Shown: piece by piece, positions 38,326 through 50,426 of the stretch
Position numbering within the stretch: position 1 is the stretch's first letter
How the letters are laid out: every line of letters begins with the position of its first letter
Assembly: GCF_010725725.1 (NCBI RefSeq)
Contig: NZ_AP022599.1
Span: forward strand, 4,092,001 to 4,156,000
Source of the DNA: Mycolicibacterium pulveris
GTDB lineage: Bacteria > Actinomycetota > Actinomycetes > Mycobacteriales > Mycobacteriaceae
Reading direction: 5' to 3'
DNA length: 64,000 bases
Program-made: the position numbers and the translations under genes
The notes under the pieces: model-generated
What the model saw: only the letters and a program-made list of their open reading frames with translations
What the model was told of the DNA's origin: nothing
Database searches by the model: none

Positions 38326-39168
38326 GTGCGGATTCCTTTCGTCGGCAGCGACGCCATTGCCGCCGGCCACCTCACCAGAGCCCATCTGCGCAGTCACTAC
38401 CGGCCGCTGTACCGCGACATCTACGTCCCGCGCGGCCACGAGGTGTCGCTGCGCGAACGGATCATCGGTGTGTCTCTCGCCTCGCCGAATGCGGTGATCG
38501 CCGGGGTGGCCGCGTCCGTGCTGCACGGCGCGAAATGGGTCGATGACGACATCCCGATCGAAGTGGTCTCGGCGGCCCGACGCCAGCGCGGGCTGATTCT
38601 TCGGAACGAGACCCTCGACGAGGACGAGGTCACCACGGTCGCGGGCATCCGGGTGACCACGCCGGCGCGCACCGCGTTAGACCTCGGCCGCCATCTGCCG
38701 CGAAACAGCGCCATCGCACGCCTGGACGCGCTGATGAACGCCCGCCCGTTCGCTGTCGAGGACGTCGCGCTGTTGGCCAAACGTCATCGCGGTGTGCGGG
38801 GTCTGCGCCGGCTCCCGGCGGCGTTGCCGCTCGTCGACGGCGGCGCCGAGTCGCCGAGGGAAACCTGGCTGCGGCTGCTCTTCATCGACGCCGGGCTACC
38901 CCGCCCGACAACGCAATTGGTGATTTGCGACGAGATGGGCCGCTACGTCCGACGCATCGACATGTGTTGGGAAGACTTCAAAGTCGGCGCTGAGTACGAC
39001 GGCGACCAACACCTGACCAGCCGGCGACAATACGTCTCAGACATCCAGGTCAATCGCGTGCTGCAGCGGCTCGACTGGCACGTCGTCCACGTCGTCAAGG
39101 AGGACCGCGGCGCCGACATCGTCGAACAGGTGCGCGCCGCGCTGCTGGCGCGGGGCTGGCGTCCTTGA
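38326..39168 (+). CDS. AbiEi-like HTH plus DUF559 (Vsr-like) nuclease protein
   Basis: This 280-residue protein has an N-terminal region (HLTRAHLRSHYRPLYRDIYVPRG, then VIAGVAASVLHGAKWV) like AbiEi-type winged-helix antitoxin/regulator domains. Its C-terminal 110 residues are Vsr/DUF559-like with candidate catalytic positions Glu176, Asp212 (RRIDMCW) and Glu223 (GAEYDGDQH). No AbiEii-type toxin gene is adjacent. The gene sits tightly between two inverted palindromes (42 bp before the GTG, 6 bp after the stop), which suggests they move as a unit. DNA nicking or site recognition is a reasonable inference. Confidence 0.75.
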   Translation: MRIPFVGSDAIAAGHLTRAHLRSHYRPLYRDIYVPRGHEVSLRERIIGVSLASPNAVIAGVAASVLHGAKWVDDDIPIEVVSAARRQRGLILRNETLDEDEVTTVAGIRVTTPARTALDLGRHLPRNSAIARLDALMNARPFAVEDVALLAKRHRGVRGLRRLPAALPLVDGGAESPRETWLRLLFIDAGLPRPTTQLVICDEMGRYVRRIDMCWEDFKVGAEYDGDQHLTSRRQYVSDIQVNRVLQRLDWHVVHVVKEDRGADIVEQVRAALLARGWRP

Positions 39169-39174
39169 GCCGCT

Positions 39175-39231
39175 CGAGACCGACGCAATGGTCGATCTGG
39201 CGGACGAAAACCAGCCAAAGCGTCGGTCTCG
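39175..39231 (-). repeat. Palindromic element, right copy flanking the DUF559 gene
   Basis: The arms CGAGACCGACGC (39175-39186) and GCGTCGGTCTCG (39220-39231) enclose a 33-nt loop. The element is in inverted orientation relative to the left copy. Confidence 0.8.
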
Positions 39232-39389
39232 GGCGCGAGGCCGACGGGGACGATCCCCAACGCCCGATTCATCCACAGGGGCCAACTGGCGCAGGTGGTT
39301 CCCGCGCACCGGTGTCGGTGTTCTGACGGTCAATAGCGGTGTCACCGACGCGCTTCGCGGCCGTCGTTCCGCAACAAGTTGGAGGAAAT

Positions 39390-39863
39390 ATGTTCGAGAC
39401 ACCGTTCAGCATCGTGGGCACCATCGTCACCGACCCGATCCACCGCCGCGTCGGCGACCAGGAGATGGTCAGGTTCCGCGTCGCCAGCAACTCGCGACGC
39501 CGCACCGCCGAGGGAACATGGGAGCCCGGAAACTCGTTGTTCGTCACAGTGAACTGCTGGGGCAAGGTGGTGGCCGGTGTCAGCGCCGCCCTGGTGAAGG
39601 GCGACCCGGTGGTCGTTTTCGGACACGTCTACACCAGCGAGTACGACGACCGCGACGGCAACCGACGCTCGTCAGTCGAGGTGCGCGCGACCTCGGTCGG
39701 ACCCGATCTAGCGCGCTGCGTCGCGCGCATCGACCGGTTCAAACAACAGGAAGACCAAGACCAGCGGTCGGCGGATCAAGACGCGGCGGGCCAGGGCGAC
39801 AGCGCGGGCACGCCCGACGCCGAGGCGGTCGGCTCCGAGGAGGGGCTGACGCTGTCGGCTTAG
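39390..39863 (+). CDS. ssb: Single-stranded DNA-binding protein paralogue
   Basis: This 158-residue OB-fold SSB (Rv2478c-like, often called SsbB) has VGTIVTDPIHRRVGDQEMVRFRVASNSRRR, then LFVTVNCWGKVVAGV, and an acidic Gln/Asp/Ala tail. The tail ends in GLTLSA rather than the acidic DDIPF tip of the replicative SSB, which argues for a paralogue without the usual partner-binding tip. The ATG at 39390 is chosen over an upstream GTG because GGAGGAAA precedes it. Confidence 0.9.
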   Translation: MFETPFSIVGTIVTDPIHRRVGDQEMVRFRVASNSRRRTAEGTWEPGNSLFVTVNCWGKVVAGVSAALVKGDPVVVFGHVYTSEYDDRDGNRRSSVEVRATSVGPDLARCVARIDRFKQQEDQDQRSADQDAAGQGDSAGTPDAEAVGSEEGLTLSA

Positions 39864-39949
39864 TCAGCTCAGGCCACGCCTAGGATGGGGCCCGAGCGAA
39901 CCGCGCAGACAGCGCAGATAGCGAGAGACTCAGGAGGCAAGACCACGGC

Positions 39950-41623
39950 ATGGCCGAATTCATCTATTCGATGCGGAAGGTCCGCAAGGCGCACGGCGAC
40001 AAGGTCATCCTTGACGACGTCAGCCTGAACTTCCTTCCAGGCGCGAAAATCGGCGTCGTCGGGCCCAACGGGGCCGGGAAGTCGAGCGTCTTGCGGATCA
40101 TGGCCGGGCTGGACACTCCCAACAACGGCGACGCGTTCCTGCAGCCGGGCGCCACTGTCGGCATCCTGCAACAGGAACCACCGCTGAACGAGGAGAAAAC
40201 CGTTCGGGAGAACGTCGAAGAAGGCGTGGCGATCAAGGAGAAGCTCAACCGCTACAACGAGGTGGCTGAGCTGATGGCCACCGACTACTCCGACGAGCTC
40301 ATGGAGGAGATGGGCCGGCTGCAGGAGGAACTGGACGCAGCCGACGCATGGGACATCGATTCCCAGCTCGAGCAGGCGATGGACGCGCTTCGCTGCCCGC
40401 CGCCCGACGAGCCCGTCACCCATCTCTCCGGTGGTGAGCGCCGCCGCGTGGCGTTGTGCAAGCTGCTGCTGTCCAAGCCCGACCTGCTGCTTCTGGACGA
40501 ACCCACCAACCACCTGGACGCCGAGAGCGTGCAGTGGCTCGAGCAGCATCTCGCGGAGTACAAGGGCGCGATCCTGGCGGTCACCCACGACCGGTACTTC
40601 CTGGACAACGTCGCCGAGTGGATCCTCGAACTCGACCGCGGCCGCGCCTACCCCTATGAGGGCAACTACTCGACGTACCTGGAGAAGAAGGCCGAGCGCC
40701 TCGCGGTGCAGGGGCGCAAGGACGCCAAGCTGCAGAAGCGGCTCAAGGACGAGCTGGCGTGGGTGCGTTCGGGTGCCAAGGCCCGTCAGGCCAAGGGCAA
40801 GGCCCGGCTGCAGCGCTACGAGGAGATGGCCGCGGAGGCCGAGAAGTCACGCAAGCTCGACTTCGAAGAGATCCAGATCCCGGTCGGGCCGCGGCTGGGC
40901 AACGTCGTCGTCGAGGTCGAGCATCTGGACAAGGGCTTCGACGGCCGCCCGTTGATCAAGGACCTGTCTTTCACCCTGCCGCGAAACGGCATCGTCGGCG
41001 TGATCGGACCCAACGGCGTCGGCAAGACCACGCTGTTCAAGACGATCGTCGGCCTCGAGCAGCCCGACAGCGGCACGGTCAGGATCGGCGAAACCGTCAA
41101 GCTCAGCTACGTCGATCAATCCCGGTCGCGTATCGACCCGAACAAGACGGTCTGGGAGGTCGTGTCCGACGGGCTGGACTACATCGAGGTCGGCCAGAAC
41201 GAGATCCCTTCGCGGGCCTACGTATCGGCGTTCGGGTTCAAGGGCCCCGATCAGCAGAAGCCGGCCGGTGTGCTGTCCGGCGGGGAGCGCAACCGGCTCA
41301 ACCTCGCGCTCACCCTCAAGGAGGGCGGCAACCTGATCCTGCTCGACGAGCCGACCAACGACCTCGATGTGGAAACGCTGTCGTCGCTGGAGAACGCGTT
41401 GGAGAACTTCCCCGGCTGTGCCGTGGTGATCTCCCACGACCGCTGGTTCCTGGACCGCACCTGCACGCACATCCTGGCGTGGGAGGGCGACGAGGACAAC
41501 GAGGCCAAATGGTTCTGGTTCGAAGGCAACTTCGCCGCCTACGAGGAGAACAAGGTGGAGCGCCTCGGCGCTGAAGCGGCCCGTCCGCACCGGGTGACGC
41601 ACCGGCGACTGACCCGCGACTGA
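39950..41623 (+). CDS. ettA: ABC-F translation factor EttA
   Basis: This 557-residue protein has two ABC domains and no membrane segment. Walker A motifs are GPNGAGKSS (near 37) and GPNGVGKTT (near 353), with signatures LSGGERRR and LSGGERNR and the basic arm/linker between them (about 235-310). It gates early elongation on the ribosome. It matches Rv2477c closely from MAEFIY to the C-terminal HRVTHR. AGGAGG lies about 13 bases before the ATG, longer than usual. Confidence 0.94.
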   Translation: MAEFIYSMRKVRKAHGDKVILDDVSLNFLPGAKIGVVGPNGAGKSSVLRIMAGLDTPNNGDAFLQPGATVGILQQEPPLNEEKTVRENVEEGVAIKEKLNRYNEVAELMATDYSDELMEEMGRLQEELDAADAWDIDSQLEQAMDALRCPPPDEPVTHLSGGERRRVALCKLLLSKPDLLLLDEPTNHLDAESVQWLEQHLAEYKGAILAVTHDRYFLDNVAEWILELDRGRAYPYEGNYSTYLEKKAERLAVQGRKDAKLQKRLKDELAWVRSGAKARQAKGKARLQRYEEMAAEAEKSRKLDFEEIQIPVGPRLGNVVVEVEHLDKGFDGRPLIKDLSFTLPRNGIVGVIGPNGVGKTTLFKTIVGLEQPDSGTVRIGETVKLSYVDQSRSRIDPNKTVWEVVSDGLDYIEVGQNEIPSRAYVSAFGFKGPDQQKPAGVLSGGERNRLNLALTLKEGGNLILLDEPTNDLDVETLSSLENALENFPGCAVVISHDRWFLDRTCTHILAWEGDEDNEAKWFWFEGNFAAYEENKVERLGAEAARPHRVTHRRLTRD

Positions 41624-41726
41624 TCGGGAAGAACCTCGCGGCCCGATCGGGCTAGCGAGGCCTCTGCGGGACGATAGTGTCGCACCTGCGGACCACGAAG
41701 TCGTGTCGTCAAAGGCAGGAGCACCT

Positions 41727-44700
41727 ATGTCGCTGAAGCCGAGATCCGGTGATGTGGGGTCGTCACCGTCGCCGGCGCTCAGTCAGCAGGCCGCCGCACA
41801 GATGGCCAACGCCTATGTCGCCACCTACCGCGGTCCGCACGCGGACGCGCCCGAGGCCGTCGGCGTCACGGCGCCGGTGAACGTCGCCGACCACAATGTC
41901 GTGTCCCCCGAACTGCTGGCCGCCCATCACCGCCTCGGCAGGCAGCGCCCGGCCGGCAGCACCCGGGTGGCGGTGTACAGCGCCGGCGACGCCGGAGGTT
42001 TCGGACCGGCTCTGCAGATCGTCACCGACGACACCGCGATGGCGATGGATTCGGTGACGGTGCTGCTGCATCGGTTCGGCGTGCCCTACACCGCGGTCAT
42101 GAACCCGGTTTTCCTGGCCGAGCGCAGCCCGACCGGCGATCTGCGCGAATTGCGCCCCGCCGCGGAGGCCGGCGACATGCGTGACGGCGTCGCGGAGGCG
42201 TGGATCCACATCCAACTGGCACCGACCGCGGACAACAAGGCGGTGGCGGGGGTGGCGCAGGCGCTGCCTGCGGTGCTCGAGGACGCCCGCCATGTCGACC
42301 TTGATGCCGATGCGCTGGCCACGACGCTTTCCGAGCTTGCCCACCGGGTCGAGACCGATTCCGGCGCACGGTTTCCCGGCCCGGACCGCGAAGACGTCGC
42401 CGCGCTGTTGCGTTGGCTGGGCGACGGATACTTCGTGCTGCTGGGTTATCAGCGTTGCCAAGTGCGCGACGGACAAACGACGGTCGACTCATCGAGTCGT
42501 CTCGGCTTGCTGCGCTCACGCCGCGACGTGCTGTCCGAACTGACCGAACCTGGCGAACTGCTGGTGCTGGCCCAGGCCACCATTCCGAGCTACCTGCGCT
42601 ACGGCGCCTACCCCTACATCGTCGTGGTGCGCGAGCAGTCGGGTCAGTCCGCGGTCGAGCACCGCTTCATCGGGTTGTTCAGCGTCGCGGCGATGAACGC
42701 CAACGTGCTGGAGATACCGCTGATCTCCCGGCGGGTGCGCGATGCGTTGGCGCTGGCGCACCGCGACCCTAACCATCCGGGCCACCTACTCCTCGACATC
42801 ATCCAGACCATCCCCCGCTCAGAGCTTTTCGCGCTGTCGGCGCAGGACCTGCTGGACATGGTCAAGGAAGTCGTCGACCTGGGCTCGCGGCGACGCACGC
42901 TGCTGTTTATGCGCGTCGACTCGCTCGCGCACTTCGTGTCGTGTCTGGTTTATCTGCCGCGGGACCGGTACACCACCGCGGTGCGCCTGGAGATGCAAGA
43001 CATCCTGGTCCGTGAACTCGGCGGGGTCGGCATCGACTACACCGCCCGGGTCAGCGAATCACCTTGGGCGTTAGTCCATTTCACGGTGCGCATGCCCGAC
43101 GACACGCGCCCCCAGGGCATCGACACCTCGACCGAGAACAAGAATCGGATCCAGGGTTTGCTCACCGAGGCGGCCAGAACCTGGGGGGACAGGCTGATCG
43201 GCGCGGTGAAGACCGGCTCGATCGACCAGGCCAGCGCCGAGCACTACGCCACCGCGTTCACCGACTTCTACAAAGAAGCCGTCGAACCCCCCGACGCGAT
43301 CGATGACATCTCGATCATCGAAGGGCTAGAACACAATTCGATCAAACCGGTGCTGATCGACTTGTCGGAGGACGGCGCCGCCCAGTTGACCCTGTACCTC
43401 GGCGGCCGGTCGGCGTCACTGAGCGACCTGCTGCCGATACTGCACTCGATGGGCGTCGTCGTCCTCGAGGAGCGGCCCTTCACCGTGGAGCGCCCCGACG
43501 GCCTAGAGGTCTCGATCTACCAGTTCAAGATCGTCCCCCACATGTCGATCCCCATGCCCGCGCCCGGCACCGAACGCGACACCATCGCGGAACGATTCGC
43601 CGACGCCGTGACCGCGATCTGGCACGGCCGCGTGGAGGGCGACCGGTTCAACGAACTGGTGCTGCGCGCGGGCCTCACGTGGCAGCAGGTCGCGGTGCTG
43701 CGCAGCTATGCGAAATACCTGCGGCAGGCGGGATTTCTCTACAGTCAGGCCCACATCGAGTCGGTGCTCAACGACAACGCCGGCACCGCGCGTTCCCTCG
43801 TCGAGCTGTTCGAGGCGCTGTTCGCGCCGGTCGACGAATCCGGCGACGGCGCGGCACGACGCCGCACTGCGCAGGCCGCAGCGGCGGCGGTCGCCGCCGA
43901 CATCGACGCGTTGGTCAGCCTGGACACCGACCGGGTGCTGCGCGCGTTCGCGTCGTTGATTCAGGCCACGTTGCGCACCAACTACTTCGTCTCGCGGCCC
44001 GACTCGGCACGCCGACAGGATGTGTTGTCGTTCAAATTGGATGCCGGTCTGATCGACGAACTGCCGCTGCCGCGACCGAAGTTCGAGATCTTCGTGTACT
44101 CGCCACGGGTAGAGGGCGTGCACCTGCGGTTCGGGCACGTCGCGCGCGGTGGGCTGCGCTGGTCGGACCGTCGTGAGGACTTCCGCACCGAAATCCTCGG
44201 GCTGGCCAAGGCGCAGGCGGTGAAGAACGCGGTCATCGTCCCAGTGGGCGCCAAGGGCGGCTTCGTCGTCAAACGACCGCCGCTGGTCACCGGCGACGAG
44301 GCAGCCGACCGCGAAGCCCAGCGCAACGAGGGCATCGCCTGCTACAAGCTGTTCATCTCGGGCCTGCTCGACGTCACCGACAACGTCGACAAGAGCACCG
44401 GCGCCGTCGTGCCCCCGCCCGACGTCGTCCGGCGCGACGGCGACGATGCCTATCTGGTGGTCGCGGCCGACAAAGGGACCGCGACGTTCTCCGACATCGC
44501 CAACGAAGTGGCCCACTCCTACGGGTTCTGGCTCGGCGACGCGTTCGCCTCCGGCGGATCGGTCGGATACGACCACAAGGCGATGGGGATCACCGCCAAG
44601 GGGGCATGGGAGAGCGTCAAGCGCCACTTCCGCGAAATGGGCGTCGACACCCAGGCCGAGGACTTCACCGTCGTCGGGATCGGCGACATGAGCGGGGACG

Positions 44701-46592
44701 TGTTCGGCAACGGCATGCTGCTGTCCAAGCACATTCGCCTGCTCGCCGCGTTCGACCATCGGCACATCTTCATCGATCCCGACCCCGACGCCGCTCGCTC
44801 GTGGGAGGAACGCAAGCGCCTCTTCGACCTGCCGCGGTCCAGCTGGGCGGATTACGACACCTCGCTGATCAGCGAGGGCGGCGGCGTCTACAGCCGCCAG
44901 CAGAAATCCATCGCGATCAGCCCGCAGGCGCGCGCCGCGCTCGGGATCGACGACTCCGTCGAGGAACTCACCCCGCCGAATCTCATCAAGGCCATCCTCA
45001 AGGCGCCCGCCGACCTGCTGTTCAACGGCGGAATCGGTACCTACATCAAGGCCGAGAACGAGTCCGACTCCGACGTCGGCGACCGCGCCAACGATCCGGT
45101 GCGCGTGAACGGAAATCAGGTGCGCGCCAAGGTCATCGGTGAGGGCGGCAACCTGGGGGTGACACCGCTGGGTCGCATCGAGTTCGACCTCGCCGGCGGC
45201 AGAATCAACACCGACGCGCTGGACAACTCCGCCGGTGTGGATTGCTCCGATCACGAAGTGAACATCAAGATCCTGATCGATTCGCTGGTCAACGCCGGAA
45301 AGGTCAAGGCGGAGGACCGCGCCGAGCTGCTGCTGTCGATGACCGACGAAGTCGGCGCGATGGTGCTCGAGGACAACAAAGATCAGAACGATCTGATGGG
45401 CACCAGCCGGACCAACGCGGCAAGCCTGCTGTCGGTGCACGCCCGCATGATCAAGGACTTCGTCGCCGACCGCGGCCTGAACAGGGAACTGGAGGCGCTG
45501 CCGTCGGAGAAGGAGATCCACCGACGCACCGAAGCCGGTCTCGGCCTGACGTCGCCGGAGCTCGCGACGTTGATGGCGCACGTCAAACTGGCGCTGAAAG
45601 ACGATGTGCTGGCCAGCGATCTGCCCGATCAGGAGGCGTTCGCCTCGCGGCTGCCCTGGTACTTCCCGGAGAAGCTGCGCGAGAAGTTCAGCGACGAGAT
45701 CCGGGCGCATCAGCTCCGTCGCGAAATGGTGACGACCATGCTCGTCAACGACGTCGTCGACGTCAGCGGCATCACCTACGTGTTCCGGATCACCGAAGAC
45801 GTCGGGGTCGGAACCGTCGATGCCGTCCGCAGCTACGCCGCTGCCAACGCCATCTTCGGAATCAGCAAGCGGTGGCGGTCGATCCGCGCGCTCGGAGACG
45901 ACGGGGTGTCGGTTGCGGTCACCGACCGGATGACATTGGATCTGCGCAGGCTCGTGGACCGGGCCGGGCGGTGGTTGCTGAACTACCGCCCCCAGCCGTT
46001 GGCGGTCGGCGCAGAGATCAACCGGTTCGCGGCGAAGGTCGAGGCGCTGACACCGCGGATGTCGGAATGGCTGCGCGGTGACGACAAGGCCATCGTCAAC
46101 AAGAACGCCGGCGAGCTGACATCGGAAGGCGTGCCGGAGGACATGGCGTATCTTGCCGCCGCGGGGCTGTACCAGTTCAGCCTGCTCGACGTCATCGACA
46201 TCGCCGACATCGTCGACCGGGAGCCGGTCGAGGTGGCCGACACCTACTTCGCGCTGATGGACCGCCTCGGCACCGACGGTCTGCTGACCGCGGTGTCGCG
46301 ACTGCCGCGCGATGACCGCTGGCATTCGTTGGCTCGGTTGGCGATTCGCGATGATGTCTACGGGTCGTTGCGCGCATTGTGTTTCGATGTGCTGGCGGGC
46401 GGCGAACCCGACGAGAGCGGCGAGGAGAAGATCGCGGAGTGGGAGATGACGAACAGTTCCCGGGTTGCCCGCGCACGCCGCACCCTGGCCGAGATCTATG
46501 AAAGCAATCAGCACGACCTTGCGACGCTGTCGGTGGCGGCACGTCAAATCCGCAGCATGATACGAACGAGTGGAACGGGGACCTCTGGGTGA
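41727..46592 (+). CDS. gdh: NAD-dependent glutamate dehydrogenase, 180-kDa class
   Basis: This 1621-residue enzyme converts glutamate to 2-oxoglutarate and ammonia. It belongs to the large GDH class, with a long N-terminal regulatory part and a central catalytic core ([30 protein letters not shown], the Rossmann [15 protein letters not shown], and [17 protein letters not shown]). The ATG at 41727 follows AGGAG with normal spacing; an upstream start would add eight residues. In mycobacteria this enzyme is controlled by GarA, whose gene is not in the window. The stop overlaps the thioesterase gene as GTGA. Confidence 0.94.
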   Translation: MSLKPRSGDVGSSPSPALSQQAAAQMANAYVATYRGPHADAPEAVGVTAPVNVADHNVVSPELLAAHHRLGRQRPAGSTRVAVYSAGDAGGFGPALQIVTDDTAMAMDSVTVLLHRFGVPYTAVMNPVFLAERSPTGDLRELRPAAEAGDMRDGVAEAWIHIQLAPTADNKAVAGVAQALPAVLEDARHVDLDADALATTLSELAHRVETDSGARFPGPDREDVAALLRWLGDGYFVLLGYQRCQVRDGQTTVDSSSRLGLLRSRRDVLSELTEPGELLVLAQATIPSYLRYGAYPYIVVVREQSGQSAVEHRFIGLFSVAAMNANVLEIPLISRRVRDALALAHRDPNHPGHLLLDIIQTIPRSELFALSAQDLLDMVKEVVDLGSRRRTLLFMRVDSLAHFVSCLVYLPRDRYTTAVRLEMQDILVRELGGVGIDYTARVSESPWALVHFTVRMPDDTRPQGIDTSTENKNRIQGLLTEAARTWGDRLIGAVKTGSIDQASAEHYATAFTDFYKEAVEPPDAIDDISIIEGLEHNSIKPVLIDLSEDGAAQLTLYLGGRSASLSDLLPILHSMGVVVLEERPFTVERPDGLEVSIYQFKIVPHMSIPMPAPGTERDTIAERFADAVTAIWHGRVEGDRFNELVLRAGLTWQQVAVLRSYAKYLRQAGFLYSQAHIESVLNDNAGTARSLVELFEALFAPVDESGDGAARRRTAQAAAAAVAADIDALVSLDTDRVLRAFASLIQATLRTNYFVSRPDSARRQDVLSFKLDAGLIDELPLPRPKFEIFVYSPRVEGVHLRFGHVARGGLRWSDRREDFRTEILGLAKAQAVKNAVIVPVGAKGGFVVKRPPLVTGDEAADREAQRNEGIACYKLFISGLLDVTDNVDKSTGAVVPPPDVVRRDGDDAYLVVAADKGTATFSDIANEVAHSYGFWLGDAFASGGSVGYDHKAMGITAKGAWESVKRHFREMGVDTQAEDFTVVGIGDMSGDVFGNGMLLSKHIRLLAAFDHRHIFIDPDPDAARSWEERKRLFDLPRSSWADYDTSLISEGGGVYSRQQKSIAISPQARAALGIDDSVEELTPPNLIKAILKAPADLLFNGGIGTYIKAENESDSDVGDRANDPVRVNGNQVRAKVIGEGGNLGVTPLGRIEFDLAGGRINTDALDNSAGVDCSDHEVNIKILIDSLVNAGKVKAEDRAELLLSMTDEVGAMVLEDNKDQNDLMGTSRTNAASLLSVHARMIKDFVADRGLNRELEALPSEKEIHRRTEAGLGLTSPELATLMAHVKLALKDDVLASDLPDQEAFASRLPWYFPEKLREKFSDEIRAHQLRREMVTTMLVNDVVDVSGITYVFRITEDVGVGTVDAVRSYAAANAIFGISKRWRSIRALGDDGVSVAVTDRMTLDLRRLVDRAGRWLLNYRPQPLAVGAEINRFAAKVEALTPRMSEWLRGDDKAIVNKNAGELTSEGVPEDMAYLAAAGLYQFSLLDVIDIADIVDREPVEVADTYFALMDRLGTDGLLTAVSRLPRDDRWHSLARLAIRDDVYGSLRALCFDVLAGGEPDESGEEKIAEWEMTNSSRVARARRTLAEIYESNQHDLATLSVAARQIRSMIRTSGTGTSG

Positions 46593-46999
46593 ATGGTTTT
46601 GTGGCGCCGGTGCATGTCCGGTGGTCGGACATCGACATGTATCAACACATCAACCACGCCACCATGGTGACCATCCTGGAAGAGGCCCGGATTCCGTTCC
46701 TGCGCGAACCGTTCGGCCCCGAGATCGAAACCATCGGGCTGCTGATCGCCGAAGTGAACATCGCCTACAAGGCTCAGCTTCGGCTGGCGGATTCGCCGCT
46801 TCAGGTGACGATGTGGTCGAAGCGGGTGCGCGCCGTGGACTTCACCATCGGGTACGAGGTGAGATCGGTCAACGCCCCCGCGGACTCCAAGCCCGCGGTG
46901 ATCGCCGACACCCAACTGGCCGCGGTGCACATCAACGAACAGCGATTACAACGTCTTTCGCCGGCCCAGCGGGAGTACCTGCGGCGTTGGTCCCGATGA
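46589..46999 (+). CDS. Hotdog-fold acyl-CoA thioesterase (4HBT)
   Basis: This 136-residue single hotdog domain (Rv2475c-like) has [26 protein letters not shown], the 4-hydroxybenzoyl-CoA thioesterase active-site region with the catalytic Asp. The GTG start overlaps the gdh stop and its stop overlaps the next gene (ATGA), so three genes are coupled. The substrate is unknown. Confidence 0.85.
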   Translation: MNGFVAPVHVRWSDIDMYQHINHATMVTILEEARIPFLREPFGPEIETIGLLIAEVNIAYKAQLRLADSPLQVTMWSKRVRAVDFTIGYEVRSVNAPADSKPAVIADTQLAAVHINEQRLQRLSPAQREYLRRWSR

Positions 47000-47646
47000 C
47001 CCCGGCCGAACGCGGTATCTGGCTCGACGACCCGACACATCGCAACGACCTCGCCGCCTTCACCGAACGCCTCCTGCGACTCGACCACGCCGCGATCATC
47101 CGGTTTCGGCAGCGCACGGATCAGCACATCATGGCATGGGCCGCAACAGGATTCGACGTCCTGGCCGGCCGCGTGGTCGGTGGGCGGATCAAACCGGTCG
47201 ATCTGGCTGTCGGGGCCGACGCCCTGGCTGCGGGCCTCGTCGCGATGACACCGGACGGTCACATCGAGCCCGGCTTCGCGATGGACTCCGCATGGCGCGG
47301 GGCGCTACCGCCGGAGACCGGATTCGTGCACCTCGACGATGTGCCGGCCCGCGTCGTGCTGGAGTTGGCCGAGCGTGGCGGCGCACTGGCCAAACAACAC
47401 TCCAGCGCCCACGGACCGCCTGTGTCGCTGCTGGACCAGGACGTCATGGCGGTCAGCTCGGGCGACCAAACCGTGGACATACCGATGCGCTGCGTATTCG
47501 CGCTGACCGCAATGGGTTTCGTGCCGCAACCGATTGGAGGCGACGAGGTCGTGCGGGTTCGGGTGCATCCGACGTGGCTGCGCATCGACGCGCGGTTCGG
47601 TTCGGTGTACCGGCGCCGTGGCGCCCCGGAGGTGGTGCTGTCTTGA
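46996..47646 (+). CDS. Conserved mycobacterial hypothetical protein
   Basis: This 216-residue protein (Rv2474c-like by position) has no domain I recognise and no signal or membrane segment. Motifs such as PRxxLELAERGGALAKQHSS and VRVHPTWLRIDARFG may be family-specific. The ATG overlaps the thioesterase stop. It ends 15 bp before the convergent glucosidase gene. Confidence 0.75.
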   Translation: MTPAERGIWLDDPTHRNDLAAFTERLLRLDHAAIIRFRQRTDQHIMAWAATGFDVLAGRVVGGRIKPVDLAVGADALAAGLVAMTPDGHIEPGFAMDSAWRGALPPETGFVHLDDVPARVVLELAERGGALAKQHSSAHGPPVSLLDQDVMAVSSGDQTVDIPMRCVFALTAMGFVPQPIGGDEVVRVRVHPTWLRIDARFGSVYRRRGAPEVVLS

Positions 47647-47660
47647 CGCGGGAGAGGGAT

Positions 47661-49226
47661 CTAGACCAGCCAGGCGGCGGCGTCGGGCGGTAGGTCGCCG
47701 TCGACCAACGGGGCGCTGGCGAGCAACAACTCGCCGTCGGGAAGCGGTATCGCCACGCGGCTCGCGTTGAGCACGCATTTCAGGCCGCCGTCGCGACGGA
47801 ACGCCAGACAATCGTCGGGAGAGGCAAGCCACTGCACCGATCGGCCGCCGAACTGCGGACGGCTGCGCCGCATGTCGATGGCGCGACGGTAGAACGACAG
47901 CGTGGAATCCGGGTCGTCGCGCTGCTTTTCGGCCGTCAGCGCCGCCCACTCGGGTGGAATCGGCAGCCACGTCTGCGGATTGGCGGAGAACCCGAACGGG
48001 GGAGCGTCGCCTTCCCACGGCATCGGCACCCGGCATGCGTCGCGTCCGCGCAGGGTGCGCCCCGACCGCTCCCAGATCGGGTCGCGTAGCGCCTCGTCGG
48101 GCAAATCGACGTTGGGCAGGCCGAGTTCTTCGCCGTTATAGACGAACACCGCGCCCGGCAGCGCCAGCATCACCAGCGTCATCGCCAGCGCCCGGGACAG
48201 CCCCAGGTGTCCGCCGCCGTAGCGGGTCGGGGTGCGGTCGACGTCGTGATTCGACAGCGTCCAGGTGGCTGTCGCGTCAACCAGATCCGCGGCCGCCATG
48301 GAGTTCTCGATGGCTTCCCGAATGCCGCCCGCGTCGAAGCGGGTGCGCAGCAGCCGGAAGTTGAAACCCAGGTGCAGCTCGTCTGGGCGCACGTAGCGGG
48401 AGAACTGCTCGTTGTCGTAGACCCACACCTCGCCGATCGCGACGGCATGCGCGTAATCGTCGAACACCCGGCGGATCTGGCGGTGGATCTCATGCACGCC
48501 GTCGTTGTTGAACCGAGGGTCGTCGTCCATATTGGCCAGCACCATCTCGGCCTTGGCCAATCTCATGTCCGGCAGCCCCGGCGGTTTGGCCATGCCGTGA
48601 GCGACGTCGATGCGAAACCCGTCCACGCCCCGGTCCAGCCAGAACCGCAGCGTCTTCTCGAGGTCCTCGAACACCTCGGGGTTGTCCCAGTTGAGGTCGG
48701 GCTGTTCGGCGTCGAACAGGTGCAGGTACCACTGACCCGGTTCGCCGTCGGGCTCGACGACGCGGGTCCACGCCGGGCCGCCGAAGATCGACAGCCAGTT
48801 GTTCGGCGGGCGACCGCCGTCGGGGCCGGTGCCGTCGCGGAAGATGTAGCGGTCCCGTTCGTCGCTGCCGGGGCCGGCGCGCAACGCCGCCTGGAACCAC
48901 GGATGGTGCGAGCTGGTGTGGTTGGGCACCAAGTCCATGGTGATCTTGATGCCGCGCCCGTGCGCGGCCTCGATCAGCCGATCCAGCGCGCCGAGCCCGC
49001 CGAACAGCGCATCCACGTCGCGCGCGTCGGCCACGTCGTAGCCGTGATCGACCATCGGCGACACCATCACCGGGTTCAGCCAGATCGCGTCCACGCCGAG
49101 TTGCTGCAGATAATCCAGCCGGGAGGTGACACCGTCGAGGTCACCGACGCCGTCGCCGTCGCTGTCGCGAAACGACCGCGGATACACCTGGTAGAAGACG
49201 GCCCGAGACCACCACGGCGCGGGCAT
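47661..49226 (-). CDS. aglA: GH13 oligo-1,6-/alpha-glucosidase
   Basis: This 521-residue GH13 enzyme has the classic regions: DLVPNHTS, GFRIDVAHG (nucleophile Asp near 199), AIGEVW (acid/base Glu), and LSNHDVDR (third Asp). It likely hydrolyses alpha-1,6 or alpha-1,4 glucosidic ends of malto- or isomalto-oligosaccharides. The symbol follows Rv2471. It overlaps the glbO stop by one base and shares its strand. Confidence 0.9.
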   Translation of the reverse strand: MPAPWWSRAVFYQVYPRSFRDSDGDGVGDLDGVTSRLDYLQQLGVDAIWLNPVMVSPMVDHGYDVADARDVDALFGGLGALDRLIEAAHGRGIKITMDLVPNHTSSHHPWFQAALRAGPGSDERDRYIFRDGTGPDGGRPPNNWLSIFGGPAWTRVVEPDGEPGQWYLHLFDAEQPDLNWDNPEVFEDLEKTLRFWLDRGVDGFRIDVAHGMAKPPGLPDMRLAKAEMVLANMDDDPRFNNDGVHEIHRQIRRVFDDYAHAVAIGEVWVYDNEQFSRYVRPDELHLGFNFRLLRTRFDAGGIREAIENSMAAADLVDATATWTLSNHDVDRTPTRYGGGHLGLSRALAMTLVMLALPGAVFVYNGEELGLPNVDLPDEALRDPIWERSGRTLRGRDACRVPMPWEGDAPPFGFSANPQTWLPIPPEWAALTAEKQRDDPDSTLSFYRRAIDMRRSRPQFGGRSVQWLASPDDCLAFRRDGGLKCVLNASRVAIPLPDGELLLASAPLVDGDLPPDAAAWLV

Positions 49227-49621
49227 CAGAACGGCGAGTTCACCATCGACTGCGCGGCCATCTCCAGGTAGTCCAGCAGCATCTTGCGGTGTGCGTCGCC
49301 GAGCGTCTCGCTATCGATCTCGGCGATGGCGGTGTGCATGCAGCGCAACCAGGCGTCGCGCTCCAGGTAGCCGATGCGAAACGGGACGTGGCGCATCCGC
49401 AGCCGGGGATGGCCACGCCGCTCGGAGTAGGTCTGGGGCCCGCCCCAGTACTGCTCGAGGAACATCCTCAGCCGCTCTTCGGCGCCCTCCAGGTCGTCTT
49501 CGGGGTAGAGCGGATACAGAATCTCGTCCTCACGCACCAGCTGGTAGAACCGCGACACGATCGCGCGAAACGTCTCGTGGCCACCGACCTCGTCGTAGAA
49601 CGATCGTTGGGGCTGTGTCAC
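49226..49621 (-). CDS. glbO: Truncated haemoglobin O (group II)
   Basis: This 131-residue group II 2-on-2 globin has [38 protein letters not shown] and the proximal-His segment RHVPFRIG, plus the conserved Trp in [11 protein letters not shown]. Mycobacterial GlbO binds O2 tightly and may support respiration or redox chemistry. It is first gene of a likely two-gene unit with aglA. Confidence 0.94.
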   Translation of the reverse strand: MTQPQRSFYDEVGGHETFRAIVSRFYQLVREDEILYPLYPEDDLEGAEERLRMFLEQYWGGPQTYSERRGHPRLRMRHVPFRIGYLERDAWLRCMHTAIAEIDSETLGDAHRKMLLDYLEMAAQSMVNSPF

Positions 49622-49759
49622 GCCCCCATTGTGTCTTGTCGCCGGATGTGGCTGGTCAGGCGGTCGGTCACCGGATGTTCGCCGGACTGACCTGCGAACA
49701 CGACAACAAAGACCGTGCGATCGATCCCAAACCAGGGTTTACTGTGCGTCGGAGGACGT

Positions 49760-50401
<642 letters not shown>

Positions 50402-50426
50402 CCGCGGCTGGTATACGGTTTGCGAC

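Larger units (their letters stand above)
38221..39236. mobile_element. Putative nuclease cassette with 17-bp terminal inverted repeats
   Basis: A DUF559/AbiEi-like gene is enclosed by two inverted copies of a palindromic element. The outer ends are a perfect 17-bp inverted pair, GCGCCCGAGACCGACGC at 38221-38237 and its complement at 39220-39236. No target-site duplication is evident. The unit fills an intergenic gap between copD-ctaG and ssb, where I recall no equivalent gene in M. tuberculosis. Confidence 0.6.

Noticed and set aside
38221..39236. Target-site duplication flanking the DUF559 cassette
   Set aside because: Bases outside the 17-bp ends (TTGT on the left, GAGG on the right) do not match, so classical transposition with duplication is not supported.
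43503..46547. A 1014-codon open frame antisense to gdh
   Set aside because: Long antisense frames are usual over high-GC genes. Composition is low-complexity (Arg/His/Gly/Val-rich) and no domain or ribosome site supports it; gdh is clearly real.
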